A DNA stretch of 64,000 nucleotides from Cladopsammia gracilis (lineage: Eukaryota; Cnidaria; Anthozoa; Scleractinia; Dendrophylliidae). The notes beneath the pieces are model-generated. The model worked only from the letters and a program-made list of their open reading frames with translations. It had not been told where the DNA came from and did no database searches. Position 1 is the stretch's first letter, and each line of letters begins with the position of its first letter. The position numbers and the translations under genes were made by a program. Shown piece by piece: positions 11,138 through 23,728 of the stretch. The stretch is taken from the NCBI GenBank assembly GCA_022457155.1, contig JAJGOT010000117.1, positions 1,405,001 through 1,469,000 on the forward strand, read 5' to 3'.

Positions 11138-14100
11138 TAGAAGCGGTAGTCACGTGACTTACCTATTCGAACCAAGTAAGTTGAATCAGATTCCAAATCT
11201 TTCAAATGTGTCTGTGTTTCGTGAGGCTGTAGCACAATAACCACCCATTCTTTGCCGTGAATCCCTAATATCTTATACTCTACTGTAATGTTCTTTATGA
11301 TAGTCGTGTTTGCCACACTCCATGCCACGGTAACTTCACTGGGGTTTATCTCTTTTACGGTGATTTGCACCGGTTTGTCTGGCACTGGAAAGCACGTCTT
11401 TCCGTTTCCGGTATAACCAGGAAAACAAGTGCAGGTGTAAGAACCTATATATAATGGAAACATTAGATACAGTCATATACAGTTAAGACCACCTATAATC
11501 TTGGACAAAACTGGTCGACACAAAGGAACATTTCGCGCTGAAATCACACTTTTCTCATTACCTTATTTTCTAAAAAGATAAGAAATTAATTCACCCCCCT
11601 CTCCCCTCCCCCCTGCCACACCCCCTCTCCCCTCCCCCCCTGCCACCCCCCCCCCCCTCTCCACTGTGCAGTGTTGTTTGGGAGGCGCTGCCATTCTAAA
11701 CATTCGTAACGAGGGAAGGGGGCTCGCAAAGTTTGCTACTGGTTTGCATATTGGTGAAATTGCAGCCAAAGAACTTGTGTCTCAACAGTTTTGTCCACGC
11801 TAGTAGTACAAGTACACCTTCTCTGTAGTGCTTTGCAAAACACTTAAAAATCTAAATCTGCCTTAGTCATACATTAAAGACCACCTAGTACGTATACAGT
11901 TCTCTAGTGCTATATACTGCGCAAAACACTTGAAAAGTCTTACTTTCAAGTTTCTGTTAAGGGTGGTCAGTCCAATTTATCGAGCGGTACTCATGTTTTA
12001 GATTTTCTTTAATTAGTCATTGATTCATGAGCCAATATATTGTTGTAACGGATTCAGCTCACCAAATCTGTAAATCTCTTAAAGCAAACTTCTAGTATTT
12101 AAAACAAATAACGGCCCAATAAAGATTTGATTGTAACGCCGACAGTTGCCTTGAGAGGTTGCTAAGCAACATAACGCTTCGCATCACGAGAGCTGACGTC
12201 ACAACTTTCGAAAATTGGAGCGAGGATGTAAGAAACATTTACAGAGACGTGCCTCCTTAGTCTGTCAATACAAAAGGGCGAATAATTTTGGTCCGAAAAA
12301 ATAATTTCTGACCATTAGGTTGGAGCGAGGATTTAAAAGAGAACTCAGATGAGTCATTCTAGGAATTTTAAATGCTAAATTCTTCGTTTTAAGGATTTAG
12401 AAAAAATGTTTGCAAGAAAGGTGATTTAAAACAATTTTTGCAGTTTACACTATCCAAATCTGGTTCATATCATTTTAAAATTTGTTCAGGGTTTTATTGA
12501 ACTGAATATGTCTAGCCTGAGACATGTTTAAGTGCCAGTTCGATCAAATTTTTATTTTCAAAAGAAAATATAGTATTTAGTAACCTGTCCGAATCGTTTT
12601 TCAATCAGATCAACGTAAAACCTTTTCTTTTTTTGCCGAAGGTTTCGCATTGGCACGGCCGCCATTGAATTTGCACGTTCATGAAGTTTATCGATAGCCA
12701 GTGGAAGTGACGTCAGAGACTCAAAAAAATCCAATAGCAGCTGTGTTTTACAAGACCAATGAAAATAGAGGTTTCTGAGAGCTGCTACACTACCGAATCA
12801 TCTCTTCGGAGTTTTTGCTTTGCAGGGAACGGCAAAGAATGCAGCAAAATGTGCAGAGGCATTGTTTTCGCGATTTCGCTCATAAACTCATTGTTTTGTG
12901 CCGCTATCGCTGCCGTTGTCGGTTTGAGTGATTGAACTGTGAGTCACTTTCGCTAGCTATCTTTTGAGAATTCAGGAACTAGTGCAATTAATGGCGGCCG
13001 TACAAAATGCGAAAATTACAGCCGAAAAAAAACGTTTTACTTTGATCGGATTGAAAAACGGTTTGGATAGGTTAATAAATACATTACTTCCTTCCGAAAA
13101 ATGCACAAACGAACTGGCACAGTAAATGAAATGCTTGCCTTTGTTAATTTTTTTATGTTCACCGTCTAGTCAGAACGAGTCAATAAAATACGTTTTAACA
13201 AAGAACAAGTCAAAGAATATTTATTACATTCGTGTTATTTACTCGGAACAATTGCGACATCTCCTTGTTTACACCGTGAATGATGTTTTAGAAACTTGTC
13301 AAGCAAACATTAAAAAAATTGCTCTCATTGCAAATTACTAACTCACGAACTTCAGAAGTTGTTTTGAAAGTTTTATAAGAAATATCATGTTACTAAAAAT
13401 GTGGTTGTTGTTCATCGTGGTGTGTAAGATAGGTAAACGCTTTTTTCGTTTGCCTCACAATGGAGTCACTTTAAGATGTTGATCGCAACGTTTCGACTGC
13501 TATTACTGACGACGTTTCGACGTTTCGACTGCTAGTCTTCATCACCCCGATGAAGACTAGCAGTAATAGCAGTCGAAACGTCGCGATCAACATCTTAAAG
13601 TGACTCCATCGTGAAGAAATATCATGTCTTTATGGCCCAAAAAAACTTTAATTAAATTGAACTCAATTTAACGTGTTTCTTTCTATATTTCTCGGTCACT
13701 TCTGCGGTTAAAACCAATTTGTTGAACCAAACGTACGATGACTGATTCAGCAAATTTACTGCTTTCAAGCAATATTTACTGAATTTAATATTGCCTGAGG
13801 AAAATTTCAAAGTGCACTATTTCTGATAGCTTGCGCAATTGTATTAAAGTTCACTGATTTGAAAGTATATTACCTTAAATTAATAAGCAATTTGGGAGCA
13901 ATATTTCTTTTAATCTGAAATTATATGTAGGAGGGTCGACAAACTAAACACGGTGTCATCGCTTAAGCACATCAAAGAAACAGACATTGTACGTAAGAGA
14001 CAGATCAAGGATGTTCTATTGTTTTGGAACATAATTCAAAACGGTTTTCATTATTAGTTGCTAAGTTAGAGGTTGAACGTTTAAGCATGTTGAGAAACTT

Positions 14101-17046
14101 CTTTTCATCTATCCACGCACATTTAAATTTCCTCAATTCGATGATGGTTTTGACGTACTGTCACATTGATCGATAACTTCGAAAAAACTGCGGCCGGATT
14201 TAATATTTGCCTTGAAGGCAATTGAAGGAAATGAACTTTCAAAGATCTTAAATTAAACTTTGCAAATATATGTATTTTTTTTTTATTTTGCAGTTCATAA
14301 AAAATATGAAAAACAACTGCGAAATTGACATTGAACAATTCAAGACAGACAAAACCGACGTATGCAAACTACATTCATGCTAAGTCATTAATTTTAAGAG
14401 CCTTGCTTTACTTTTTCCTTACTGTTTTACAAAACAGGATTGTTGGTTGCGTTTTATGGCCAGTCGATTTATGTCATCAAATGCTTTGTCGGTTTTTTTA
14501 GTCGGGATCTCAAGCGGAACATATTTTTTTAAGGGAATCGTTTCATCTTAAATCAACTGGATTAATTAGGATACCAGGTTGACTAGGTTATTTGTGGGCG
14601 TTTTATTCAACTGTTGATGAAAGACTAAATGCAGTGATGAAATTCTATTTTCCTAACACAAACATAACTAAGAATTTCTGAAGACTGAGCAGTAAAATTT
14701 TAGTGCCTTTTATATCGAATTCTTTCTGAAATCGTCCAAATTAAGACCAATCGGCAACCCTTCCGGTGGCTCCTCAGTAGTATTTCTAGAATTGATTTGC
14801 TATTATAACCACAAGTGGGTAATGATCCATATGGTATTTTTAAAAACAACTAGCTCGAATGTTCTAAAATAGCATCACCTTTCCAATGGATCGAGTTCCG
14901 TGAGGTTTCAACTTTAATTTACGGTCGTATACCGACTCGGGCTGAAAATTGATTTGTTACATAGCTTTACACGTATATTACAAAGTCATTCAGTTGCATA
15001 TTGATTGACTCGAAAGTGGAGAAAGCTGACGAAAGCTCTCTGGATATTTCTATCATGATCTAGCAAAAATACCCAAGTGATTTGTGCTTTCTAGTTTATA
15101 ATTAATCACAGACAAGCAGCCACTGACTGGTCCAAACGATCATTTATACCCTTCTTTGTTCATTTACTGAATCATGCACTCATCAACTTGCCAATTCGCT
15201 CACTTACGCACTCCGATTTCTCGAGCGAGCACTCGCACGTCTATTGTTTAATAACCCTGAACCACCCTCTCAATTCCTTTCTTCCTAGTTCACTCACAAC
15301 TCCCCATCCCCACCCCCCCCCCACCCCCCCCCCACCCCCCACCTACGCCTCTCTCTTTCCTCCAGCTTTTCCTTTCACTTACTCACTCGTTTGTTCACGT
15401 ATTGTTCGATTCATACCTGGATTGTTGTGGCAGTTGGCGTGCAGATCACAAGGCTTTTCTTCCGCGCATTCATCAATATCATCACAAACAATTCCTTGCA
15501 CAGGCACCTGGTCCCTGAACCCCTTATAACACTCACATTTATATGAGCCCATTGTGTTGATGCAGTGTGCATGTGAATGACAGAATCCCCTTCCAGTTTT
15601 ACACTCGTCGATGTCAGTGCATTTGATTCCGTTCCCGAGGAATCCTTTTTTGCAGACGCATTCTAAATGAGCACCATCTTTAACTACTTCACCGTGCTCG
15701 CTGCATTTATCTGAAGTTATGTTAAACGAACAGTTTGAAATTTTTTGCGTTTTCTGGAGAAATACTTTACTCTCACAAAAGCAATTTCCGCCAAATTTTC
15801 TACACTGCCCTGACTTGTTATATGATTGACAGGTGTCATCGCATGACAACCCTGTCCAGTTATTGGAACATGAACAGTTTGTCGGCAGCAGGTTGCATGA
15901 GGCATCTTCAGTGCAGTCTGAGCATGTGCAAACAAACGACTGTAAGTTAGCCGAGGACACATTTTGCCCAGAAATGTCACGTGGGGCTTGACAGACAGCT
16001 CCCTTGAACAACATTTCTGGATTCCTTGACAACCACCTGGAAACCCAACTCAAATGACAATCACAGTTTAATGGATTATTTTTAAGGTGCACCGTGGTAA
16101 TTTTTTGAAGTCCATAGAAAGCGCCGTTTTGAATCCCGGAAATATTGCAGTCATTTAAATTCATTTCCTTTAAGCTTTTTAGGCCGATTAAAGCATCCGA
16201 TTCGATATAAGACACTGGATTTTTGCTGATATCAAAAAGATCTAAAAACCGCAGTTCTCGTATGCTTTCTTTGGGAATTTTGCCCAGCTGGTTGTCTCTG
16301 AGCACAAGTTTCTTCACCAGCGGCGCGCAACTGAACACAGCTTCGTCGATTCCTTGTATCTTATTCGAAGCTATTTCTATTCGCGTTAGAGACATCAGGT
16401 TCCCCACTGCGCCGCTATCTATTCTTCTCAGTATATTTGAACTTAATAAAAGCGTTTTTAGGTAATTTAACTTGTCAAAGGCACCTTCCTCCAACAAGCT
16501 TATCCTGTTGAAACGAAGATCTATGTACTCTATAGATGGCACAGAGAAGAATGTCCCTCGAGGAATCTTCTGGAGTTTGTTATGGTCCAAACGAAGACTC
16601 TTTAAAGACGTCAGTCCTCGAAAGGTTTCTCTACTGATGTTTAGAAGCTCATTTTCTTTAAGGTCAAGCTCGATAAGGAATTCCTGCTGAGAGAAAGTTC
16701 CTGTTTGTATCGTTTGCAGACCGTTTTTATCCAAATACAGCTTGTATAGATAGGGGTACTTTTGCAAGGAAGTTCTCTCCAACTCATGGACGTTCTGAGA
16801 AGTCATCCTCAAAATTCCAAGCCTCGGTGGCAGTTTTTGAGGGATGCCTGTCATCTTCTCGCCTGTTTTGTACTGACAAAACGCCTCTATAAATACGGAC
16901 ATCGATCCGTTGAACATTTGATGTACAGAACTACATCGTGAACAGCGATCTGGGCACGCATGTTGTTGAGGCTGACCTGTCGCCAGGCTTGAGAAGAACA
17001 CGAAGACACTTAAAAATACTCCGAGGCTCGAGTAGGCGATCTTCAT
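6802..17046 (-). CDS. RTK-B: LRR-EGF-FN3 receptor tyrosine kinase, complete
   Basis: Five exons on the - strand: 17046-15417, 11444-11163, 10581-10252, 8890-8753 and 7625-6802. All junctions are GT-AG and all introns are phase 1; the coding length sums to 3204 nt, giving about 1067 residues. Approximate layout: signal peptide 1-24, LRR region 70-325, LRR C-terminal cap 325-375, Cys-rich 375-440, three EGF modules 440-566 (two with DIDEC), FN3 567-660, membrane helix 677-700, kinase 765-1045. Kinase motifs are intact: GEGQFG (779), VAVK (Lys803), HRDLAARN (905), DFG (925), WMAPEC. The protein would sit in the plasma membrane as a receptor; the kinase is closest in feel to the FGFR group. It is a close paralogue of RTK-C. 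Its 3' end faces RTK-A. Confidence 0.92.
7626..8752 (-). other. RTK-B intron 4
   Basis: Contains a short (CAT)n tract near 7750-7775 and an inverted-repeat element at 8230-8568. The equivalent intron of RTK-C is three times longer because of a microsatellite and a 2 kb insertion. Confidence 0.7.
8230..8568. mobile_element. Short inverted-repeat element (MITE-like)
   Basis: Perfect 18-bp terminal inverted repeats, TACGGGGATGCTCCGCCC at 8230-8247 and its complement at 8551-8568. Terminal TA on both sides would fit a TA target site. The inside carries degenerate tandem copies of GGTACCCCTTTCATATA. No transposase frame. Absent from the RTK-C intron. Confidence 0.7.
8753..8890 (-). CDS. RTK-B exon 4: glycine-rich loop of kinase
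   Basis: 138-bp exon, too short for an ORF scan. On the reverse strand, ACTAG acceptor, then STLHSFTSC, DEWEISRDLLVVGQKIGEG and QFGLVHEGTLMT, then a GTTGGT donor. Phase 1 at both ends. It supplies the ATP-binding loop missing from exon 5 and matches 34304-34441 of RTK-C in length and sequence (six differences in 46 residues by eye). Confidence 0.88.
9474..9669. repeat. 196-bp foldback element
   Basis: Long imperfect arms (left starts TCCAATGGCCCTTATCG, right ends complementary to it) around a spacer of about 45 bp. The RTK-C intron lacks it at the matching place (36320), so it is a unit 1 insertion. Confidence 0.75.
9927..10112. mobile_element. hAT-like MITE
   Basis: Ends CAGGGGCGGATCCGG and CCTGAATCCGCCACTG are inverted repeats of the CAG...CTG type seen in hAT elements. 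Flanked by TAGAC on both sides. G- and C-runs lie just inside the ends; no coding capacity. Same family as 52740-53002. Confidence 0.7.
10252..10581 (-). CDS. RTK-B exon 3: end of FN3, membrane helix, juxtamembrane
   Basis: Acceptor TTGTTCAG, then GAFSIFNTSIYSDEKMFATR completing the last FN3 strands. Next come a Ser/Thr-rich stalk, the helix NTIVIAVALVVSIAVLVMI, basic MKRRKQQK and a polar juxtamembrane segment ending LLELG at a GTAAAA donor. Phase 1 at both ends. Confidence 0.88.
10582..11162 (-). repeat. RTK-B intron 2, dominated by (CAT)n microsatellite
   Basis: Two trinucleotide blocks, about 10918-10995 and 11048-11138, mostly CAT with ATC/ACC variants. The RTK-C intron has a similar but differently arranged tract. 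Frames through it give poly-Met or poly-Ile and are not genes. Confidence 0.8.
11163..11444 (-). CDS. RTK-B exon 2: end of third EGF and first part of FN3
   Basis: Acceptor ATATATAG. It starts SYTCTCFPGYTGNGKTCF, completing the EGF begun in exon 1 (DDIDEC...NNPG). FN3 strands follow: PVQITVKEINPSEVTVAW and later TYLVRIG at a GTAAGT donor. 282 bp, phase 1 at both ends, same length as in RTK-C. Confidence 0.88.
11445..15416 (-). other. RTK-B intron 1, no exon seen
   Basis: 4 kb intron. Contains a C-rich low-complexity stretch (about 11594-11660), a foldback at 13460-13609 and another C-run near 15300-15345. Much of 13000-15400 is alignable by eye with RTK-C intron 1 (41400-45000) and the RTK-D flank (55240-56600). 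Confidence 0.65.
13460..13609. repeat. 150-bp foldback
   Basis: Arms begin and end with ATGGAGTCACTTTAAGATG and its complement. Inside is a repeated GTTTCGACTGCTA motif plus a small hairpin (AGTCTTCATC/GATGAAGACT). Not present in the matching RTK-C intron. Confidence 0.75.
15417..17046 (-). CDS. RTK-B exon 1: signal peptide, LRRs, Cys-rich, EGF modules
   Basis: The ATG is followed by KIAYSSLGVFLSVFVFFSS, a clear signal peptide. About ten LRRs (LxxLxLxxN) follow, then the cap NPLNCDCHLSWVSRWL. Next come a Cys-rich segment with several NxS/T glycosylation sites, one EGF-like module, one complete DIDEC EGF and the start of another. The donor CCAG|GTATGA at 15416 splits a Gly codon. Read-through would stop 13 codons later. 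The start is supported by identical context in RTK-C and RTK-D. Confidence 0.92.
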
Positions 17047-17355
17047 TGGCAGTTACGCAGAAGCACCAAAATCAAAATGATTGACCCTGTTAGGAATAAA
17101 ACTAATTTGCAATAACAACTGTTACAACCAAAACAACTGAAGCTACGGCTGACCTGTGAAGTACACAAATTGCATGGAATGGTCTCTCTTCCTCTGATCC
17201 GCTTAAATTAATGAAACAGAAAACCTTTCTGTGCTAAACTTAATTGAGCCCGATGACTGATTGACAGCTTGTCCACTTAAATCTCAAAGTTGACAATTTG
17301 GTGGTCGATTTCAAGCATATAATTAAAAGAGCGGAACTTTTTCATTTAATTTGGG

Positions 17356-17363
17356 TATTTATA
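17356..17363 (-). promoter_or_regulatory. Candidate TATA box of RTK-B
   Basis: TATAAATA on the reverse strand, 310 bp from the ATG. The same motif lies exactly 310 bp from the ATG in RTK-C and RTK-D. This constant spacing in otherwise drifting DNA supports a core promoter, although recent duplication alone could also explain it. Confidence 0.5.
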
Positions 17364-20300
17364 ACTTTTTTCTTCGTTATTTATTGCCTTTTATTAAAAT
17401 AAGGACCCCCAAGTGAAGTACAAGAGAATAATTTTGAGTCTTAATCTTCAACTGTAGTTGCAAATCAGCTAAACGTGCAAGAGTACGAAAGTCTCTTTAA
17501 CCAGCTGCTCAACCTCGGTGAACCTTTTCTTCGAAGGTAATTGCCCTGCTCGTACATGGTTCGAAGTTTAGTATCCAACGCAAACAGAAGCGAAGATTAA
17601 CGATAAATGAATATTCCATTTGTCATAGGCCCATTTACCCTGACAACTTCAATTAATGGCTTTTGGGAACTCACTTTGTATTGCGGTGAAAATAGTAAAT
17701 AAGGCGAGCAGGTGGATAACTATTTTAACTCTTATATCTGCACGTGAACGAAGAACATCGTCATAAACCTAGAACACTAAAGACCTCGCAGTAAACAAAA
17801 CTTAGTTATTAAAATCGTGTTTGCTGTCACATCGATTTGTGGCAGTCCCGAAATAAAATTCAATTTTGCTGCCCCACAAATTAATTTCTCCTGTAATTTT
17901 GTGTTAATCAGTAGAAAGGTGGTTTATTTCTTTGATCTACATTACGAAACACGACTTTCGGTCGCTTTGAAGTAGAATATCTTGGTATAATTGGCTGGGT
18001 TATACATTTTGTAATGGCCTTGTATTGTGACCAACACACGTTTTGCATCATGTCACCACTTGACAGTGCACGTACTACAAACTTATCTTTTTCGATTCTG
18101 GTCATGAATATTGTGAGAATCATGTGCGATGGAGGATACATTAAATAGCAGGTTTAAAGATTTTATCACGTAGAAATAGTTTCCGTAATTCATTGCATTC
18201 GAATAATGAATATGAATTTGATATACGGATGTCTCAATGTACAAAATCTAAAAAGATAAGGCTTTTCTTCGCTATTTTGTTAACCTTTTATCATAAATTG
18301 TCAAATCAATAAGAGAAAAAAAAAAACTTCATACAGATAAATCAATGTTTTTAGTTTTTTTCATGCCAAATAGGCTCAATGCTTTCAGTTTGTGCGTCAT
18401 TTAAACACATCCGGTGGCGTCAGCAATGTTTCCTTCTCTGCTGAAACGAAGCAAAAATGTACTTTTTCCGTTTTCTTGCTTTTTAATTTCTTCACGTATT
18501 ACCAAATAACTAAATTCTCACTAAAATCCGAAGTATTTTATTTTTAGTCAAGTCAAGAACTTACCTTTATCGTGCGTCCAGTAAGGTATAACGCTTTCAA
18601 TTTTCCCTCTGAACTAACAGCCCTAATTGAAAAGCCATTACTGAATTGACAACTTCGAGGCAACAATTTTCCTCAAATATTACAGCAATAATGGATTAAT
18701 ATTAAAGCTGTGAGACATCATTTTTTATGTACATAACTATAAGGCTACAACTTGACGACAACATTGACTTTTATTGATTTTAACAAATTTCAAAAACTCT
18801 TCTAGATCAGCTGGCCGCTTTCAAGCAACGCCTAAATAGACTCCAGGGGTATTCTAAGCGCGATTAAGTTAACCCAGGGTTAGCGTCAATTTTGATTCCA
18901 GTTAAATAATTCATCAATGGATATTTTTCCAAAGTATTTTTGCCCTTTAGTCTCGACTATCACTTGTCTTCGAATGTAGCTTAAATTAAGCTTTTAAAAA
19001 TATTTCTAACAAGATAAATAAAATCCTCGGTTGAGTTTTAATCCCGATCCTAGGTATTAAAGATGTTTTGAAATGGAGTAAAACATATTTACATTATCTA
19101 TTTTGCCTTTGTTTACTTTCAAACAATTTTTTTAAAAACATTCAACTTGGTTAGTAGCCTTTCCGAGAGCCCGGCTGGGTGCGGCAGTCACTTGAAGTCA
19201 TGGGCCGCATTTCGCTCGCTTCTCGCGCTTGGAAAGAAAATGACTGCTTACCAGACTATTTAGACTCCGCTTACCTAAAACGAGCACGCTTTGGCATACA
19301 CTGAAAATCCCGGATGCATCGACATTACTCATCTATAAAGGAAAGCGGTAACAAACATTAAATTAAACGCCAGTTAATCTTGATTCAACAGAGTTCATAC
19401 GGGAGTTTTTAGTCATAGCAACAGAAAACAACGAAAAAAGAAAGAATGTTTGTTTTCTTCTTTTCTAAATTAATAACCTTTAAGAACTTTCCAGGGTTTT
19501 ATACTTTTTAAATTGTACACTGTATTTTACTATTTTCTAAGTGACACTTATGTATTCCGACGGATCTTTTCTTTATTTTCCGATTGGATTTTCGATTAAT
19601 CCCCTATATTACTTAAATTGAATACATCTGCCGTATTTTTAATCAGCCAACATTAGAAAACAACTTACTTGAAACACCCTCTCCGATTATCCGCGAAAGT
19701 GGTCGTGTTTTGTATGAGTTTTAATATACTTAAAACACGAAAATTTTAAATGGATTATTTCCTTAACAAAACGGAAAACATTTTGACCATGTTTTTATGG
19801 AATCAATTCATAGAATCGTTTAATGGCAGAATTTGAAACAGCTTTAGAAACACTCAACCACGGTTCGAGGCAGCCTTTAATCAACAATGTCTCGCAATCT
19901 TTTGTTCTTGTTTCGTAATTTCTAAAAGCTAATGTGCGCTTCTCCGCGGGAGTGTCTACCGATAGGTGCCCGAGACATGTTTCATTTATTTTCTTGGGAA
20001 ACTAACAGAAGGAAGCTCCGAAACGAAAACTATTTATCGTCGACAATATTTATGTACAACTGAAACTTTTGTATTTTTACTCTTCGCATCGAACGACACT
20101 GCACGTTAAGCGAATTTAATTAAACTACGTCTGCCGACTGAACCCTAAGATAAAAAAAGTTCTTTTCAGTGACTAATTTAATGCTCAAAAATTCCACGTC
20201 TGCTTCCATGCACTTATCCCATATTTTTGTGATTTCCGCAGACTGAGCATGTAACAACACATGCAGTGTTTGATTTGAAAGCTTTTACTGAACGAAAGTG

Positions 20301-22334
20301 AAAGTAATCTCGCTATATCTGATAACCCAACCTTAGGCAAACTAAATCTAGAAACGTTTTCAAGATCCACATGAATCGTCCCACGTGACCACTTTCAACC
20401 AATAGCCACAAAGGAAGGTTGAGTGGTTAACAAATGATCCGAGCTGTCAATTTAATGTTGCATTTTGTATTAAGTGTCTCTCACAAAGTACCAAGTTCAA
20501 TTAAATATAATGCGTCACCTGAACACGTTAACCAACTAATAGCAATTATACGTTGCTTAACATTACATTTACAAGTCATTCCGGTGACGTTTTTCCAAAT
20601 TAACATACGAGTGTTTTATTACAATTTGTGGGAGCTCCGTTTTATTAATATTTAAATTTGAGGTACGCATGCTATTAACAATTGCGACAAGTGTATCAGA
20701 AATAATTTCGCTATTACTTTGGTTTTGCATTTCTACGCTTTGTGCTAAAAGGAGTCTCACGCCACTTTCTCAACCAATCAGAAGTAAAACCAAAACCAAT
20801 CGTGACTTGCCTGCACGCGTTTTCCCGCGCTTGGCGCCCGCTTCTTTGTATTTGCTTCGCGTTCTGATTGGTTCATTTATGATTGGCAAGAGTGATTACT
20901 TTGCTTTTAGTTTTAGTACAATCAACTGAAAACCGCTAACACTCAACCCGACACCTGCTTTTTAATTTTAACGACAGGCAATATAAGAGGCGACCTTATT
21001 ACAAAACACGATATTACAAACCTTCACCTGCGTTTATTTCAATAAATTTTAAAGGGTAGTTATCTAGCGTCCTCCGCAGGTAAATCTTTTAGGCAAGAGG
21101 AAAGAGGTAAGGTAATGTCGTCGAGAGGATTTTTAGATTGTAGACTTCCCCGTTTCTCCGTTGTGGCTTACTTCTTTTTCTTTCCAAGACTTCTTATCGT
21201 ATGTTAATCTGAGCTGTGACGTTTTATGCACTTATTGACTGAGTGGGAGGGCCGAACGGGAAAATATTTGGCTCGAGGTCATGGCGTACGTGCGCCATGA
21301 CCGAGACCCGACCTAACTCAGTCAATAAGTATTCAGTATAATATGACTAGAAAGTACAAGAATAGTCGTGCAGTGCGAGGTCACTTGAACTCGAGCGGGA
21401 CCGGACGGCTTTTTCCGGACCGGCTCACGTCAACCCGTCCGGCGCCGCTCACGTCACCTTGCGATTCTATTTTCTGTAGGATTGCGTCAGCGGGGTCGTA
21501 CGGTCATTGCGTTCGACGTTGGGAGAACGCAACCTAAACTCAACAAGCGAGAGGCCTGGGCACGAACATTTAGAGGAGAGAAACTCGATTTTGTGGGTGG
21601 GTCAAGTACCGGACATACGTCATAGCCTCTTCCGGCAAGGTGCGCGCGCACGTTTTTCTCCTAACGCGTACGTCATAGACTCATCCAGCAAGTTACACGC
21701 GCACATTGGTTTGCCATTTTTTCTCACCTCTGCTCTATTTGGTAACTTTAATCTCTATCATTTTTGCAAGTAACTGCAGTGTTTTTACAACGAAGCTTGA
21801 TCGGAAGTATGTTTACTGCTTCTGAAAGGTACAGAAAGTCCTTTATTCCAGCTACAAAGAAGCGAATATGGCGCCTATTATCGTTCTGTGAGATGCCATC
21901 GATGAGAGAGAAGTCGGTAGAAAACAAACTAATACTAATTGATCATATGAGTCGTTGTACTCTGACCTATTGCGGTCACAAATACAAATACAACTAGCGG
22001 TTCCATATTGGAAGTGAAGTGCTGCCACATTTGGAAGTTTTAGTTTCGGCCTCGTGTAGTGATTATTAAGTTTTGCCGTTAAAACTTGGTTGTTGTGGAA
22101 TTAGTGATGTAAGGTCTACGTCACGAATGTAAACTATCAATCAAGTAACTTGGAATACGTCTTCGTGAAATTCAGGAAGAATTAATTAGTGATGTATGCT
22201 TGACATCATGAATGAATATTACAAGTTATAAAAGAACGAAATGTCACTCAAACAAGTCTCAAACACTTCTTACCCATAACAAACATTCGAACGCACTTAA
22301 TAATCCCTGATTACTGCTAGTATTATAAATCTAG
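17364..22334. other. Upstream region of RTK-B, no gene supported
   Basis: Collinear with 46964-53596 of unit 2, apart from insertions and deletions. It lacks the 2.07 kb element found upstream of C and D (the empty site is near 17711). It has about 820 bp (21503-22322) that unit 2 has lost. Short frames here are broken by small indels in the paralogue, so I treat them as chance. Contains a foldback at 21230-21330. Confidence 0.6.
21230..21330. repeat. Foldback, partly deleted
   Basis: Ends ACTTATTGACTGAGT and its complement. The inside pairs imperfectly (GGTCATGGCGTACG / GTGCGCCATGACC). The paralogous copy at 53303-53445 is longer and pairs almost fully, so this copy lost part of its right arm. 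Confidence 0.7.
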
Positions 22335-23700
22335 TTATCTGTTAGTGACAAGAACCCTGAAAGGCCTGGGCTCTAGAACAACAGAAGCTGTTCCAAGCAT
22401 GGTGGGAAGATCACATTCAGATGGGACACTGAACTCAAACTCACTAACAAGGCGAGAAAAGAACAAAAACAATTCTGTCATAGCCAAAGATTGGCCCAGA
22501 CACGCTCGAGAACCACAACCGAACGGCAGGTAGCTCAAAGAATTCGAAGGTAGTGATAGCGAAATCAGCTTTCCTTCGGCATCAATAAATCTCTCCGGTC
22601 TGAACTCGTAAGGATTTTCCCACTCTCGTGCATCGCGGTGAATGGCCCAGAAATTGAAAATGACTGAACAATCTTTTGGCACGGTGTAACCCTGAAGGGT
22701 GGTGCTTGTGACAGCTTTATGTGGGATGCTCAACGGAATAGGTGACGCAAGACGTAGAGTCTCGTGCATTACCGCTTCCAAATATGGTAAGCGCGATCTG
22801 TCACTCAATCTGGGGTGATGATTCCTGCCAATGACGTCATCCAATTCGCGATGCAATTTCGTTTGGACCTGGGGATAGTTTATCAAATATGCAATAGCCC
22901 ATGATAAGGTGGAAGATACTGGGTCGACTCCAGCAAAGAATACATCCATCATCACTACAATTAAATTGGGTGATGTTGCAGCTCTCGTAAGGTCTCATCA
23001 GTTACGGTCTGTTCTGCTTTCATCCGGGAACCCTCACTGCCTACGTCACTGATGGCTTTTAGCAGTGCGTCAGTAAAATCCCGGATGTTGTCGTTCATGA
23101 AAGTCGATCGATGTTCCTGTAGTTTCTTTTTCAATAGTCTATCTCGAAAGCTAATGACCTCGTTCATATCATTGACTATCTCAACAGGGAAATATCGTAG
23201 GAAAGGAAATTTGTCTAAGATTTCTCCATTGTTAGAAATTTTCCTGAGCCGGTTATTCAGCTCAACAATGTCATAAAATTCGGGATCGTTTATTTTGTAC
23301 CTCTTCCCAAAAAGAACAGCACAGAATGAGTTTACGACTGCGAGATAAATTTTATATTTTGGGTCGAATGGCTCCTTCATAGCCTCTTTGAAACGCTCCA
23401 CAAGAACGTCCGCTTCTTTGCAGATTTTCTCTTCCAAAGACAACGCGAAACAAGAATTTGTGATGTTATGCAATGCCAAGTACGTTAGCCTGTGATGAAA
23501 TTGCCACATGGGTCCAAACTCGCCGTTCACCAGCCCCATTTTTCCTTGTGTGAGAAAACTGGTGGCTTGAGAATACGCCCTCCCTGAAAAGTCGTTCTCT
23601 TCTTTTACAGTAAAAACATCGCCGTGTACCTTAACCGTTTCAATTAGCCTATCGTGTAATACAACGCCTTGAGATTGCGCGAAGATGGTTTGGAATGGAA
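22335..23700 (-). pseudogene. Cytochrome P450, N-truncated and frameshifted
   Basis: P450s are haem monooxygenases, normally anchored in the ER membrane by an N-terminal helix. Two reading frames (23700-22961 and 22955-22335) together cover a P450 from strand/helix B onward. They show FSGR, the I-helix core FFAGVDPVSSTLSW, ETLR (ExxR), FRPERF and the haem loop FGCGSRACLG, ending at TAA. The first about 60-75 residues (membrane anchor, proline hinge) are missing. Just beyond 23700 the DNA becomes an RTK-A intron copy. Near 22995 one base appears lost, shifting the frame before the I-helix with no room for an intron. Intron-less otherwise. Likely dead, though a sequencing error at the shift is possible. 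It resembles the microsomal CYP2-type clan; the family is not assignable by eye. Confidence 0.8.
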
Positions 23701-23728
23701 ACCAACGTTTGCTCGGGCTTTGGATACT

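Noticed and set aside
10907..11240. Poly-Met and poly-Ile frames
   Set aside because: Trinucleotide CAT repeat in RTK-B intron 2.
15188..15529. 113-residue + strand frame, with similar ones at 44828 and 56423
   Set aside because: Antisense to the end of the RTK exon 1 and the adjacent C-rich intron; a shadow of the real exon.
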